Position numbers and translations under genes: made by a program
In this document: in pieces, positions 43,201-52,475 of the stretch
Numbering within the stretch: position 1 is the first letter of the stretch
How the letters are laid out: each line of letters begins with the position of its first letter
Source: Leishmania infantum JPCM5
Taxonomy: Eukaryota > Euglenozoa > Kinetoplastea > Trypanosomatida > Trypanosomatidae
Reading direction: 5' to 3'
Assembly (NCBI RefSeq): GCF_000002875.2
Contig: NC_009417.2
Location: 1,221,929 to 1,285,928 of the forward strand
DNA: 64,000 nt
The notes under the pieces: model-generated
What the model saw: the letters and a program-made list of their open reading frames with translations, nothing else
Told to the model about the DNA's origin: nothing
The model's database searches: none

Positions 43201-46084
43201 GGAGCAGGTGAAGCCGCTGTGGAATGCGCATAGTGCGGTGTACATCACAGTGCTGCATTGCTTCGCGGAGGGTGACGATGTGTTCGTGTCGTCGCTGCTT
43301 TTCTCTGTCTCTTCGTCCACGTGCAAACTGTACGAGCAGGTGCTACGGCAGCAGAGGCACAGCATGCACGACTTGTTTCGCTACGCCTTTGGCGGTGCCG
43401 CCACGACGGCGTTCGTCGTCTCAGTGGCCAAGGAGGACCAGGTAGCGGACGTTGTGGCGTCCCTCGGCACACAGCACTCCGCGAGTGTCCTGCGCAACCG
43501 CTCGCCGCGTCAGGGCAGCATCAGGAACTTTATCGCATACACAAAGGCCTCGCTCGACAAGCGCCGTGAGCGGCTGGCGACTCTTTCGGACGACTCCACG
43601 GAGAAGGCGGCCATGACCAAGGCCATGGCACCAATGGAGCGCATGCTGAGTGACCACGAGAAGGTAATGGCGGACCCTGCCAGCAACTTCCCACAGGCCT
43701 ATCCCGCAGAGAACGGCAGCGACAAAGAGGCCAACAGCGAGGCACCGGCTGCGGCCGGCGCGACGAGGCAGGAAGGCGATCGGTGCCTGATTGACAACGG
43801 GAACCGCGATTTGCCGAGCGACCAGCAGCCGCGGCAGTCGCCTCAGAAGCCGGCCGCCAGCAGCACTCCTAGCTCACGTCCAGAGGAGCCGATCGCCGGC
43901 TTCACGGAGCCGCGCGTGGTGGCCTTCGTGGGTCGCGACGTGGCGGAGGGCGCGAAGCAGCTTTCGCTCGGCAGCAAAGACTACACGCTTGATGAGATGG
44001 TTAAACGCATGAGGAGCTCTAGCGGTACCACCACGGGGCCGTCGGTCAAGATGGCTGAGATCGAGTTGCGCTTCGCTGGGGTGCACAATTGCTCTCTCAT
44101 CTCCGCCAGCTCGGTGACGGATGCCATCTCGGCCGAAGAGCCGGTGTGGATGTACTTCCAAAAGTGCCTCAACAGCGCCCTCGCGAGTGGCAAGCCTGGC
44201 GAAGAGATGTGCGTCGACCTCTCCTTCGCAGTCGTGTCGGCGGACGAGCTTTTGGCGGACCTGCTCTCAGATGAAACGACGGCGGAGACTAAGCCGCTCG
44301 AGATTGTGTCGTCGCCTATCTACGGCCCACGCATCCACAATACCCGCTCGGTTGCGGTGCGCAGCGCGGACGAGGTGGCAAAGCTGATGGAAAAGGTTCA
44401 CCTTCGCGCCGAGAGCCACCTCGGCGCGATCCGCACCGGCGACCTGATGGTGGTCGGCACGGCGCTGCTGCGCCGCCGGACGAGCGAGGGCGATGTACTC
44501 GTGGCGTCGCTGATGGGTACGCTGACAGGGCCTTCGGTGAAGGCGTACAAAGAGGCAACAGAGAAGGCGCCAGTGGCGCGGCGCACGCTGCTGAGTAGCG
44601 CCTATGGCGGTCCCAGCGCTACCGTCACATTGCTGAATATCGGCACCGAAGATGAGTCGGCGCAGGACATGTTGTCCACTGCCATGGCGATTAGCAAAAA
44701 CCAGCGCAACCTGGTTAGCCGCTCCGGTGGCGTCGAGGCATTTGTGCGATTCACCGAGGGCACAATGAAGCGCGAGCAGGCGCGCGCCGCGGCTGCGTCG
44801 GGGGAAGCGAAGGAGCTCCACTTGCAAAAGATGAATCGCCTGCAGTCCGTCATTGAGGACCACAAAAAGCTGTTGCACGATTTCACGGCTCCCATCCCCG
44901 CTTACCCGATCACAAGAACAAGCAACTGCGACATCCCAAAGGCGGAGAAGAAGGGTACCACCGTCCCCAGCACGTCGCCTGACAGCGCCGCCATCTCTAG
45001 TGGGTCCAGGAAGGCGCCGCAGTCTACCAAGGCTCCGACGCCTGGCAGCACCACCAAGAAGGAGTCGGCGGTGCCCAACCGCATCCAGACTGTCGTGGTT
45101 GTCACGCCGAATCGAAAAACACTATCCTCGACGGCCCTGGTGCCGGTGACGCGGGCGGACGAGACGCACATTACGATAGGGATCGCTGGCGAACAGCGCA
45201 CCGTCGAGTGGGATGAGGCGGTGAGTCGCCTCGACCAGTCCTCCGCCGTGCGCTCCGACAAGCTGAGCGCCGTGGCCCAGCATTTCGTGGGCGGCTTTAA
45301 CACCGCCATTCTCTGCTGCGACGTAGGAGGGTCCAGCGCTGGGCCCACCGCCTGCGCCAAGACGGTGCACCACGCTATCGAGGCGAGGCCGGAGAACTCC
45401 GAGCTCTACATGTCCATCACCGCCGTCAAGGATGACGGCAACGCCAAGGACTTGCTGGCGCCGAGCGGCAGCAGCGGCTACATCCCTATGAAGGTGAGCA
45501 ACTCCCTCATCTTCGGCCCGTGGGTTCACGGAGCGACCATGGCGCGCCTTGCTAGTGTAGCCCAGTTTGACGGCACCTTCAGCGCCGCGTACGCGGAGGC
45601 CACAAAGGACGGGGCCGCGTGCGTTGTGAGTCTCGTTCTAAAGGCAATGGAGAAGAAGGACGTCATTGTGAACAGTCTGCTAGTGTCTCTGAGCACGCAA
45701 CTCAACGCGCACGCGGCAGTGGTGAACGCGCCGCTCAAGACGGATCGCAAGCTTTATCAGTACGCCGTGCACGGCAGCTGCTTCAGTGTCGGCCTTCTCG
45801 GCCTACCCGACAAGGTGGACAAGGAGGGGATCGGAGAATGTCTTGAAGTATATGCGAAGATGCGAACTATCGAGAACCGCCCCATGCGGAGTGGCAGTGT
45901 GCGGCGTTTTCTCGCCTACTCTATCAAAGCCGCGGCAGATGTGAAGTCCCGCGCTGAGCGCGTCACGGACGAGCTGCAGCGCGCGATGCACAAGCAGCGA
46001 CTCGCTTCGCTGGAGAAGATGATCGGCGACGCGCGTGCGCTGGTCGAATCGCCAGAGGGTCGAATCCCCAACACGTACATGTAA
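40250..46084 (+). CDS. Protein D: SMYG-rich N-terminus plus four degenerate kinesin-motor-like modules
   Basis: Complete 1944-residue frame, stop TAA. Residues 1-110 are Ala/Thr/Pro-rich. Residues 111-297 are Gly/Met/Tyr-rich (GSMYGMGG, GYGMS). Residues 298-445 are charged linker. It is the only member with four modules: about 446-780, 822-1152, 1220-1552 and 1610-1944. Module starts are marked by FAMDEVV, FSVDEVV, YTLDEMV and VEWDEAV. P-loop-position strands read GHNSAILVAD, GYNGAVIVAD, GVHNCSLISA and GFNTAILCCD. The SPLFGP equivalents are NSPLFGPA, SSPLFGPI, SSPIYGPR and NSLIFGPW. The neck-like starts are RSGNVRRFI, RQGSIRNFI, RSGGVEAFV and RSGSVRRFL. All four end in the cap motif (PPVY, PQAYP, PAYP, PNTYM), and the protein stops exactly at the fourth cap. 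This defines the module edge. No Walker A, SSRSH or DLAGSE motif is present. Function is unknown; an inactive kinesin-fold scaffold is inferred. Confidence 0.95.
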   Translation: MLPTPVQAKHAAKAATPQATWATAEAPASVASNPSPRHAANDTHAATPSVHTRPTNDTALPAFAPSTQRASSQPTGSAAKAGLPIPKADPSFMPEKPISAFSPGILARGQQPGSGYGIGSAMGSFGGGVMAPMGVGGAPNPAYGAQFVQPLGGSSMYGGGSMFDGAPPGAADGFMYGVQNPTMMHASSYGTSTMDPSGGPVGSMYGMGGLMGSMYGVGSLMGPMGGGGYGMSGYGMSGYGAGGFGGSLYGGSLLGNTGSLYSTGGSLYGSSAPRAVMGSMYGSFMGSMFGGFGSIYQVDGPHTSLGVVRKQSIPGFSYTFGSNLGTTAYRPSFHVDSAASRSGSMRDNTFRTSTSMKASEHEAEPKVKAEETARQHGSTGVDKDGKTIAEKPEGDTPASAAVKATEPESIMKKRTPATEAPKSPTTARQQGSCNAAGQASTLSSDFRIHNVAVLEQAGAGSATVTKKDETCVMKGKSFAMDEVVEYKPASKRAAVESRHLNDLIEHVLAGHNSAILVADDGKAVGAAKAAVETTMMKLIEELRKPARNSYAGLSMTMCSLPSNTTVCDLLVHDAKATPLKTGNSPLFGPAVVGLKSEPIESGAHFAELYDTALKRGDQKSIMVCTVVVLQMRPASSEGKGEVFLSSVFIGVSRTGPKAFHDIIDKLPASAHEIFRYAIDGPTVCVHVVSVSHDTTDAKVLEEAAKVGAVQNSPARSGNVRRFIDFTESQLKSMLKRRDASTGSEKAELDNHVKRLNVVLQDAKSLLSNPQNTAPPVYQTEVGASIAATLAEPKTTAAPEAAAAGEATDKPSSTADYKPRSTNIAALVIADVAEARAYSVKDTIVTSSGRPFSVDEVVMRDAVKSTAMKTKTTGRVLTAFLKGYNGAVIVADSTAVAANGMESPTMSFLFSAVAGALENTGCKGVRVSIALLRGSGSACDLSGTAAELKPIEVSSSPLFGPILQNVALHPICAQEDLQKIVDKAREQVKPLWNAHSAVYITVLHCFAEGDDVFVSSLLFSVSSSTCKLYEQVLRQQRHSMHDLFRYAFGGAATTAFVVSVAKEDQVADVVASLGTQHSASVLRNRSPRQGSIRNFIAYTKASLDKRRERLATLSDDSTEKAAMTKAMAPMERMLSDHEKVMADPASNFPQAYPAENGSDKEANSEAPAAAGATRQEGDRCLIDNGNRDLPSDQQPRQSPQKPAASSTPSSRPEEPIAGFTEPRVVAFVGRDVAEGAKQLSLGSKDYTLDEMVKRMRSSSGTTTGPSVKMAEIELRFAGVHNCSLISASSVTDAISAEEPVWMYFQKCLNSALASGKPGEEMCVDLSFAVVSADELLADLLSDETTAETKPLEIVSSPIYGPRIHNTRSVAVRSADEVAKLMEKVHLRAESHLGAIRTGDLMVVGTALLRRRTSEGDVLVASLMGTLTGPSVKAYKEATEKAPVARRTLLSSAYGGPSATVTLLNIGTEDESAQDMLSTAMAISKNQRNLVSRSGGVEAFVRFTEGTMKREQARAAAASGEAKELHLQKMNRLQSVIEDHKKLLHDFTAPIPAYPITRTSNCDIPKAEKKGTTVPSTSPDSAAISSGSRKAPQSTKAPTPGSTTKKESAVPNRIQTVVVVTPNRKTLSSTALVPVTRADETHITIGIAGEQRTVEWDEAVSRLDQSSAVRSDKLSAVAQHFVGGFNTAILCCDVGGSSAGPTACAKTVHHAIEARPENSELYMSITAVKDDGNAKDLLAPSGSSGYIPMKVSNSLIFGPWVHGATMARLASVAQFDGTFSAAYAEATKDGAACVVSLVLKAMEKKDVIVNSLLVSLSTQLNAHAAVVNAPLKTDRKLYQYAVHGSCFSVGLLGLPDKVDKEGIGECLEVYAKMRTIENRPMRSGSVRRFLAYSIKAAADVKSRAERVTDELQRAMHKQRLASLEKMIGDARALVESPEGRIPNTYM
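40931..40975 (+). repeat. Three 15-bp coding repeats in gene D
   Basis: Two identical units GGCTACGGAATGAGC and a third starting GGCTACGG encode GYGMS-GYGMS-GYGAG. They lie in the Gly/Met/Tyr-rich part, after two roughly 30-bp GSMYGMG-type units (about 40854-40916). Confidence 0.95.
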
Positions 46085-49000
46085 CCTAAACCCCCTCTTC
46101 GCCGAGACGGAGAAGGGAAGGAGCATGAGCGCGCACCCACAGGCATGCGTACATCGCATTGCGCGGACAATGCTCGGAAAACAAGGCGAAAAAGTGAAAG
46201 GCACGCGGCAGCGGTAGAAAGGCGAATGCAAACACACATGAACATGAGTGACCTGAGAATCCTGTTGCACTTCATCGCTCTGTCTTCGCCTTTTACCCCC
46301 CCTTTTTCCGCGTTCTAGTGGGCTCATCTTTCGTTTCGTGCCCCCACGCCCTTCTCATCCTCCAATGTGAAAGCTCTCTTTCTCCCCTTGATGATGTCTG
46401 CGCCTCCTTCCACGGGGATTGTTGTTCGAGCGTGTATGTTGCTGATAAGTCTCAATGAACCTCGGTGTTGTGCTCAAGCGGGTGCGGTTTGTCTTTTTTT
46501 TTCGTCATTTTTTTTTGTGTGTTTGTGGGAGGAGGGAATGGGGGTAGGGGCTCTCTCTTCTCTACCTCGTCTCTCGTTTTTCTCTCCGTTCAGCTCTTTG
46601 GTTCCATCCGTGTGCTCTTTATACTGGCCTCCGCGCCGGCCATGCTCTCAGCGGGCTTACAGGAGTCTCTACTGGTTTGCATGCACACCGCGTGTGTGAT
46701 GATGAGCAGAGCATCTCGCTCACCTCTCTTTTCTTTATTTCAGCAGATCTTTTCTTGTATGTGGATTTGTCTCTCTTTGAATGTGTGCGCATATTTATTT
46801 TCTTATATATCTGCTTTCGATAACGTCTGCCTGGTGCTTCCGTTGTTGCTGCGATTGTGTGCGCTGTCAACGTTTCAGATCTCGCACCATTATCCCACAC
46901 CCATCACCTCTTGGACCCTGGTGCACTCCCATCTTGTTCTCTTTCTGGTCTGCTCCTGCGTTTGCACTTTTTCGTTGTGCTCATGTATCCTTCGACGCCG
47001 CCGCTCCTGCACACAAACACACACACACACACACTGACACACAGATATCTTACCCTCCGTCTTCTCCTCCTCGTACCTTTGCACCCCGTTCTCCGTTTTC
47101 TGTGTCGCTCTGTTGGTTTCCTTTGGTGCGTCTTTTCTTTCTCTCTCTCTCTCTCGTTGCTTCCCTCTGCAGCTTCATAATGCCTCATGCTCTCAAACAT
47201 GCACATCCGCACACAATCACACACAAGTGCTCTTGCTGTTCGTGCGCGTACGTTTTTCTGCCAAAGTGTTGACGCCACCGCTTGCTTTGCCCTTGTGCCA
47301 CTCTTCTTTCTCTCTTGTGCCTGTGCTTGTGTGCTTGAGGATATCTTCATTGTTGCTCTCCCCACTCTCCTCTTGGGCGCGCATGAATAGACTCGCTCTT
47401 TTTTTTTTGGGCGTAGGAGGGGGGCACGCCTGTATGCGCGTGCACGCAACATCCTGACTCTCTCTCTCCGTTCTCGAACCCATTCTATCCACGGATACGT
47501 GCGAACATATGTGCGTGGTGCATCAGCGCCTTTCTCCCCCTATCCCGTTTCTCTTTCTCGCGTTTTCTCTCAGTTGAGCCCTGAGTAAAGAGGGCAGTGA
47601 GGCGGCGAGCACAAAGGCATGTGTGAAGACGGCGAGGAGTGAAACGTGCGTGTGCGGCTGCACGTGAGTGTGCGTGTGTGTGTGTGGGGGGGGGGGAGGG
47701 GAGCGCCCACATCGTTTTTTTTTAATACTCCTGCCTTGTATATTCTCTCTCTCTCTCTGTGTCCCCTGCCACCCCGTCTGTGGCAGGTGAGGCGTTCAAA
47801 GCGTCGTTGTGGGCGATGATGACTCATTTCTCGCTGATGTTTTTCTTGCACGTCGCGACGGCTGCTCGAACACACATACATGTGAATACCGTTTTTTTTT
47901 TGTTCCGTGTGTGCTTCATGTTTTGTGTCTCTTTGGCCTAGCCCTCTGTGCACATTTTTTTTTCCTTTTGCTGTTGCCACCCTCTCCTCTTATTCTTCTG
48001 GACTTTTTGCACCTCCGCCGCCAGCTGCTCGGAAGGAGGCAGGAGGAGGGAAGGAGGTAGGGGATGGAAGGAGGGGTAGTTCATTGTTTCGTTGTGTCTG
48101 TGTGTGCGTGTCTTGGTGTGTATCTGTACGACCCCCCGCTGGAGGATGGAAAAGGGTCTCTTTCCAGGCCTCCCCATTGCTCCATGTGAGAGACTCTGGC
48201 TGTTTCTCGTTGCTGCCTCTCCGGACATTTCAGCCCCTACCTTGCTTCTTTCTTGTGCGGTTTTACATCCAGAGCGGATGGCGACAAGAAACCTGAGGGA
48301 AGGGAAGGGAAGGCATTCAGCGCGGATCCAATGCATGCAACAGGTGCACCCGCAAAGACGCACACGAAAAGAGAAAGTGAAAGAGAGGACTGAAACAAAA
48401 GACGTGCATGCTACAAGGAAGGAAACATACAGGCGAGAGCGGAATGTTCGTTCCCCTGCCTTACCTTTTCATTCTCAGTACAGAAGGCGCGGGAAGAGCA
48501 CTCATTGTGTTGGCGTGCCGTCCTGTTCTGAGTTTATCTGTGCATATACTTTTCCAAAGGTTTCTTTTTCTTTAATTTTTTGGAAGTGAAGTTGATGGCG
48601 ATCTGCTGATGCTGTTCGGTGATGTCGGCTTTGTTTTTCATCCTCAAGTGCACGCTTTCATTGTTTGATTCTGTCGCAGGTATATGTGCCGGTGCACGAG
48701 TTTGTGCATAGGCTAGTGCATTGCTTTTTGACGCTCGCACTCTTCCTCGGCACCTCGCACCGTCCTCAGTTATCCCCAATGCTCGTCTGGCTTTGTCATC
48801 TCTCTCCACAATTGCGTGGACTGCGTTGCTTGCTCTTTTACCTTTGTGTTTCATGTGCCACAGTAGATTTTCTTATGCCTTTTCGTTTTTCTTTTTTCAT
48901 TCCCTCTTTTTTTTTAGGTCTGTGATAGTCTGCTCACTACCCCACTGTCGCTCATGTTGTTGGCTTGTGTCTCGGCATCTGTGTGTCGTCATCGTTTGTT

Positions 49001-51351
49001 TCGTTGATGCTCCCTTCTTTTCGCCCCTTCGTCTTGTTCGCTGTATTTTTTTCTCTTTGGCTTCTTTCTGGTTGCCTTCTTACGAGCCTCCCTGCCTGTG
49101 ACAAGAGAAACACGTGCTTCACTTGTGCACCCCCTCCCTCCCTCCTATACGCACGTACTTTAGCAAAACAACAGGCACACGCACACAGTCGTCTACAGGT
49201 CTGTGTGCTCTGATTGCCTTTGCAGTTGCTGTGGTTGTTGGGTGATCGGGTCTTTTCCCTCCTCCTTTCATCTCTCTCAACGCCGTCTCTGCTCCTTATC
49301 TTTCTTGCGTTCTTGTCTCTGCATGCTACTGCCTTCTTCTGTGCGTGTTTAGTGACGTGCGGCTGTATGCTGTTTCTCTTATTTTTTTCCTGTCTTCTTC
49401 GATGTGCCCACCACCCTTAGTGCTCTTTATACATTCTTTTATCCTTGGAGCCTCCAATGAACGCGAAGGCGCTGGGTCGTCGGGTGCGCATGCGGCGTGT
49501 GTGCGTGTGAGCGAAACGCAACGCGTGCATGGGTTGCGTATTCATGGGACTCATTCACCCCCCCAAACCCCCAATCCTGCTCTCAGAACGCCTTTTAAAC
49601 GAAAAACCTTTTTATTTTCTTTTTGCTCCCCAGCTCTCCCTTTGGGTCATCTCAATCGCCTTTGTTCTTTCCTACTACGCGGCAACGCTCACTCACACTC
49701 TGTCTCTCTGTTTCGTTGCCCTCCGTATGCATCGTTTTTCTCGCGCCTTTCCTATGAGTTTTGGGTGGTTCGTCATGTTTTTTCTTTGTTGTTTTCCTTG
49801 GCGGTGGCGGGAGTTGGTGCCTTTATATGTATAGTGTATTCGTTTCTGCCTTTGAAGAGTTGTGCTTCGTTATGTGTAAAAGAGAGGCTTGGTTTCCGCT
49901 CATTTCTCTTTTGTCACCTACGTCTGCGTCTTTCTGTCTGTTCTCGTTCCTCTTCGGCTGTCGTGGTTCACGGGCCTTTTCGAAAATTGTGTGTGTGTCT
50001 GTGTGCGAGTATCCACGTGTGAGTACGGCGGTGATGAGAATACAGGTGTTTCTTCGTCTCTCTTCTCGACGTAAATGTGGCCACGCTCACTCGCGCGCAC
50101 CATCGCCCACACGCATACCCGGGTACACACATCATCTAAGCAATTGTTTTTGTTCTTGCTTCTCTCTCGTGTGGACGCCTTTGTATTTGTTTTGCATGTG
50201 TGTATCCCTCTCTCTCTCTTCGTTTCTGCATACGGTTGTGGTACACTCGGATGATGGAAATCAAGCAACGTCGTCTACGATAAACGCTTGAAACAAGACA
50301 AGGAAGCCGCAGTGCATCCTGGCGACGGCAGCGAACCCCCGAGAAGGATGAACCGGAGGACACCGCCTACTCTCCACCTCTTGTTGCAACGGCGGACTGC
50401 ATCCCTGGACGCGAAGAGGATGACGAGGTGGTGAGTGGGCGGTGAAGCTCCACCGGGTTCTTGCCAACCGTTGGAGAGACAAGCGTGCGCCGTCGAGGCG
50501 AGCTTTCAAATGTAACGTCGTATGCATATGTGTGCGGATCCCTTCCCCTTTTCCCTCCCTCTTCAAAGGCGGATTGCAGTTAGAGGTTGAGGCCCACGGC
50601 ATGCTGTGGGGATCGGCCCACTGGTCTTCTGCTTCCGTTGTTGGCCAGCTTGAGTATTATGTCATGCTGTTGGGCTCCTATGATGGTACGAGTTGCAAGC
50701 CTACTCGTTCTCTTTCGATGCTTTACATCGCTCTTGTTCCTCTCCTTCCCTTCTCCTTTCCGCCTCTCTTGCCATCGCACAGCTTCTCCTGATCTTTCCG
50801 GCTTTCGTTTTCTTTTTTGACCTGCCACGATCTCTATTCCACTTCTTCTTGCCTCGTCTTCATTGGCTGAAGCACTCTTAACTAGATAGAAACACGACAT
50901 TCACGCCTTCTATCCATCCAGTATCCCTCCTCCCTGTGCACAAGCACCCGGTTCCACTCGTTCCACGCCCTACCGCTCCCGCCCCCCCCCCTTTACAGCC
51001 TCTCCTCACCTCCTACGTCTCTCCCCTGGCTGCGTGTCTTCAGAGCCCGTCTGTGTTGTTGTTTTCGTACGGTGAGTGTTTGTGACTCTGGGCTTGTGTG
51101 CGCGTGTACTTCTGCTTCCCTTCCTTTCGTTGCGTGGACTGCCTTCTCTCTCCTTGACAGCCTCTTCGCACGTGCGCGTGGGTGCGATCGCGCTTGCATA
51201 AATATCACTCGACCTCTGTGTGTGCACCAGCTCCCTCCTCTCCTCCTTCTCCCTTCCGTGACTCCGTCTGTGTATGTGCGTGTGCGCGACTTCATCGTAT
51301 TGGGCCGCCCCTCTTCTCTCCTCGTGTTTTCGTTGTTTGACCTGCGTGTTC

Positions 51352-51401
51352 TCCTCCTTTTCCTCTTTCTAAATCCTGTTCTGCTTTCGGTTTCGCTGGA
51401 G
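51352..51401 (+). promoter_or_regulatory. Candidate spliced-leader acceptor for gene E
   Basis: CTCCTCCTTTTCCTCTTTCT continues T/C-rich to GCTGGAG, with AG at 51400-51401, giving a 5' UTR of about 150 bases that would contain a CA microsatellite. An alternative AG lies at 51461-51462, after the microsatellite. Confidence 0.4.
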
Positions 51402-51418
51402 TCTTCCTCACTCCTCAT

Positions 51419-51448
<30 letters not shown>
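51419..51448. repeat. CA dinucleotide repeat upstream of gene E
   Basis: About 14-15 uninterrupted CA units, about 107 bases before the ATG at 51555. It may lie inside the 5' UTR or just before the splice acceptor. Confidence 0.95.
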
Positions 51449-51450
<2 letters not shown>

Positions 51451-51554
51451 CCGCTCGCGAAGGCAAGCAAAACAGCAGCTGCAATAAAGTTTGCTTGCCG
51501 AGTTCACAGATACTGACACTGACACATACACGCACACACAGTCAGTCTCCAGCC

Positions 51555-52475
51555 ATGAGCTACGGCGGGTACGATCAAGGCTACGGCGGCGGCTTTGGGT
51601 GCAACATGCAAGACTATACTTACCAGCAGCAGCAGACGCTGCCGTACCAAGCGCATGGCGGCTACAACCTGTACGGGCAACTTGATGTACACCCTCCGCA
51701 GCAGATGAGTGGCGTGACCGGCAATGCTAATGGGGCTTACCAATACCACGGCTACACACAACCGTGCGGGGACGATGCTCACTCGACGGCGCTGAAGTCG
51801 TCGAAAAGCTTCACGGGTCCCTCAGCTGACGTGGAACGCAAACAGAGCAGCGTGACACGCACCCGTTCCATTGCCTCGCGCAGCAGCAAAGGCGGTGGCA
51901 CGGGCATGGCCCGCCACGGCAGCGTCTTCTTCGGAACCCGCGAGCGCGACACCCAAGTGGCCATCAGCACTCGCGGCGGCATGAGCGTGCGCGGCCTTGA
52001 CGAGGAGGAATTCGAGGAGTTAAAGCAGTACTACGGAGACATGGCGTGCCGTAACGAGGAGCGGCGCATGGACGGGCTGAAAGCTGTGCGGAGCTACCGT
52101 GGCGACATCGAGGACGGAGAGGATGTCGGCAAGCCGCGCCGCGTGACAAACCGCCGCAACGTGGACGGCCGCTCGGCGACCGGCTATGGTGGCATCAACT
52201 TCAAGCGCAAAGCAGCCATGCGCAATGGCGAGCAGTGGGGTGAGGTCGAGATCCGCAACAGGCCGAATGGCAACGGTGGCCGCTCGCGCAGCATGGAGAG
52301 ACCCGTCGTGCAGCAGCCGATACCCGGGCCGAGCATGTACATGGCACCCGCTGTGCTCGATGAGCCGCCGGTGGTGCCGCAGATATACAATCGGGAAGAT
52401 GTCCACTCTTATAGCAACATCAGTGACTCGTTTTCGGAGGCGGACGAGGGTGCACCGAGAGATTTCGACTACTGA
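51555..52475 (+). CDS. Protein E: small Gly/Tyr/Gln-rich protein of unknown function
   Basis: 306 residues from ATG 51555 (AGCC before it), stop TGA. The frame is open upstream to 51072, but that part translates pyrimidine and CA tracts (a His-Thr run), so I start at MSYGGYDQGYGG. Residues 1-75 are Gly/Tyr/Gln-rich and aromatic. Residues 80-125 are basic and Ser/Arg-rich (RTRSIASRSSKGGG). The middle (about 148-250) is highly charged, with DEEEFEELKQYYGD, RRVTNRRN and NFKRKAAM. The C-terminus is acidic (SEADEGAPRDFDY). It has no module of the neighbouring family, no signal peptide and no membrane segment. The GY-rich N-terminus recalls the SMYG-rich N-termini of the neighbours, and it sits between two of them. 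This suggests, without proving, a shared assembly. I do not recognise the family. Confidence 0.9.
   Translation: MSYGGYDQGYGGGFGCNMQDYTYQQQQTLPYQAHGGYNLYGQLDVHPPQQMSGVTGNANGAYQYHGYTQPCGDDAHSTALKSSKSFTGPSADVERKQSSVTRTRSIASRSSKGGGTGMARHGSVFFGTRERDTQVAISTRGGMSVRGLDEEEFEELKQYYGDMACRNEERRMDGLKAVRSYRGDIEDGEDVGKPRRVTNRRNVDGRSATGYGGINFKRKAAMRNGEQWGEVEIRNRPNGNGGRSRSMERPVVQQPIPGPSMYMAPAVLDEPPVVPQIYNREDVHSYSNISDSFSEADEGAPRDFDY

Larger units (their letters stand above)
46085..51554. other. Spacer D-E: UTRs and simple sequence
   Basis: No supported gene in 5.5 kb. T/C-rich blocks occupy 46480-46620, 46720-47360, 48860-49420 and 49600-50020. CA repeats lie at about 47009-47034 and 51419-51448, and a G-run at 47685-47697. 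Purine-rich patches lie at 48280-48430 and 50280-50460. No retroposon hallmark was recognised. Confidence 0.75.

Noticed and set aside
51072..51554. N-terminal extension of protein E by 161 codons
   Set aside because: Includes a translated CA repeat (His-Thr run) and a likely splice tract. The glycine/tyrosine start at 51555 is in good context.
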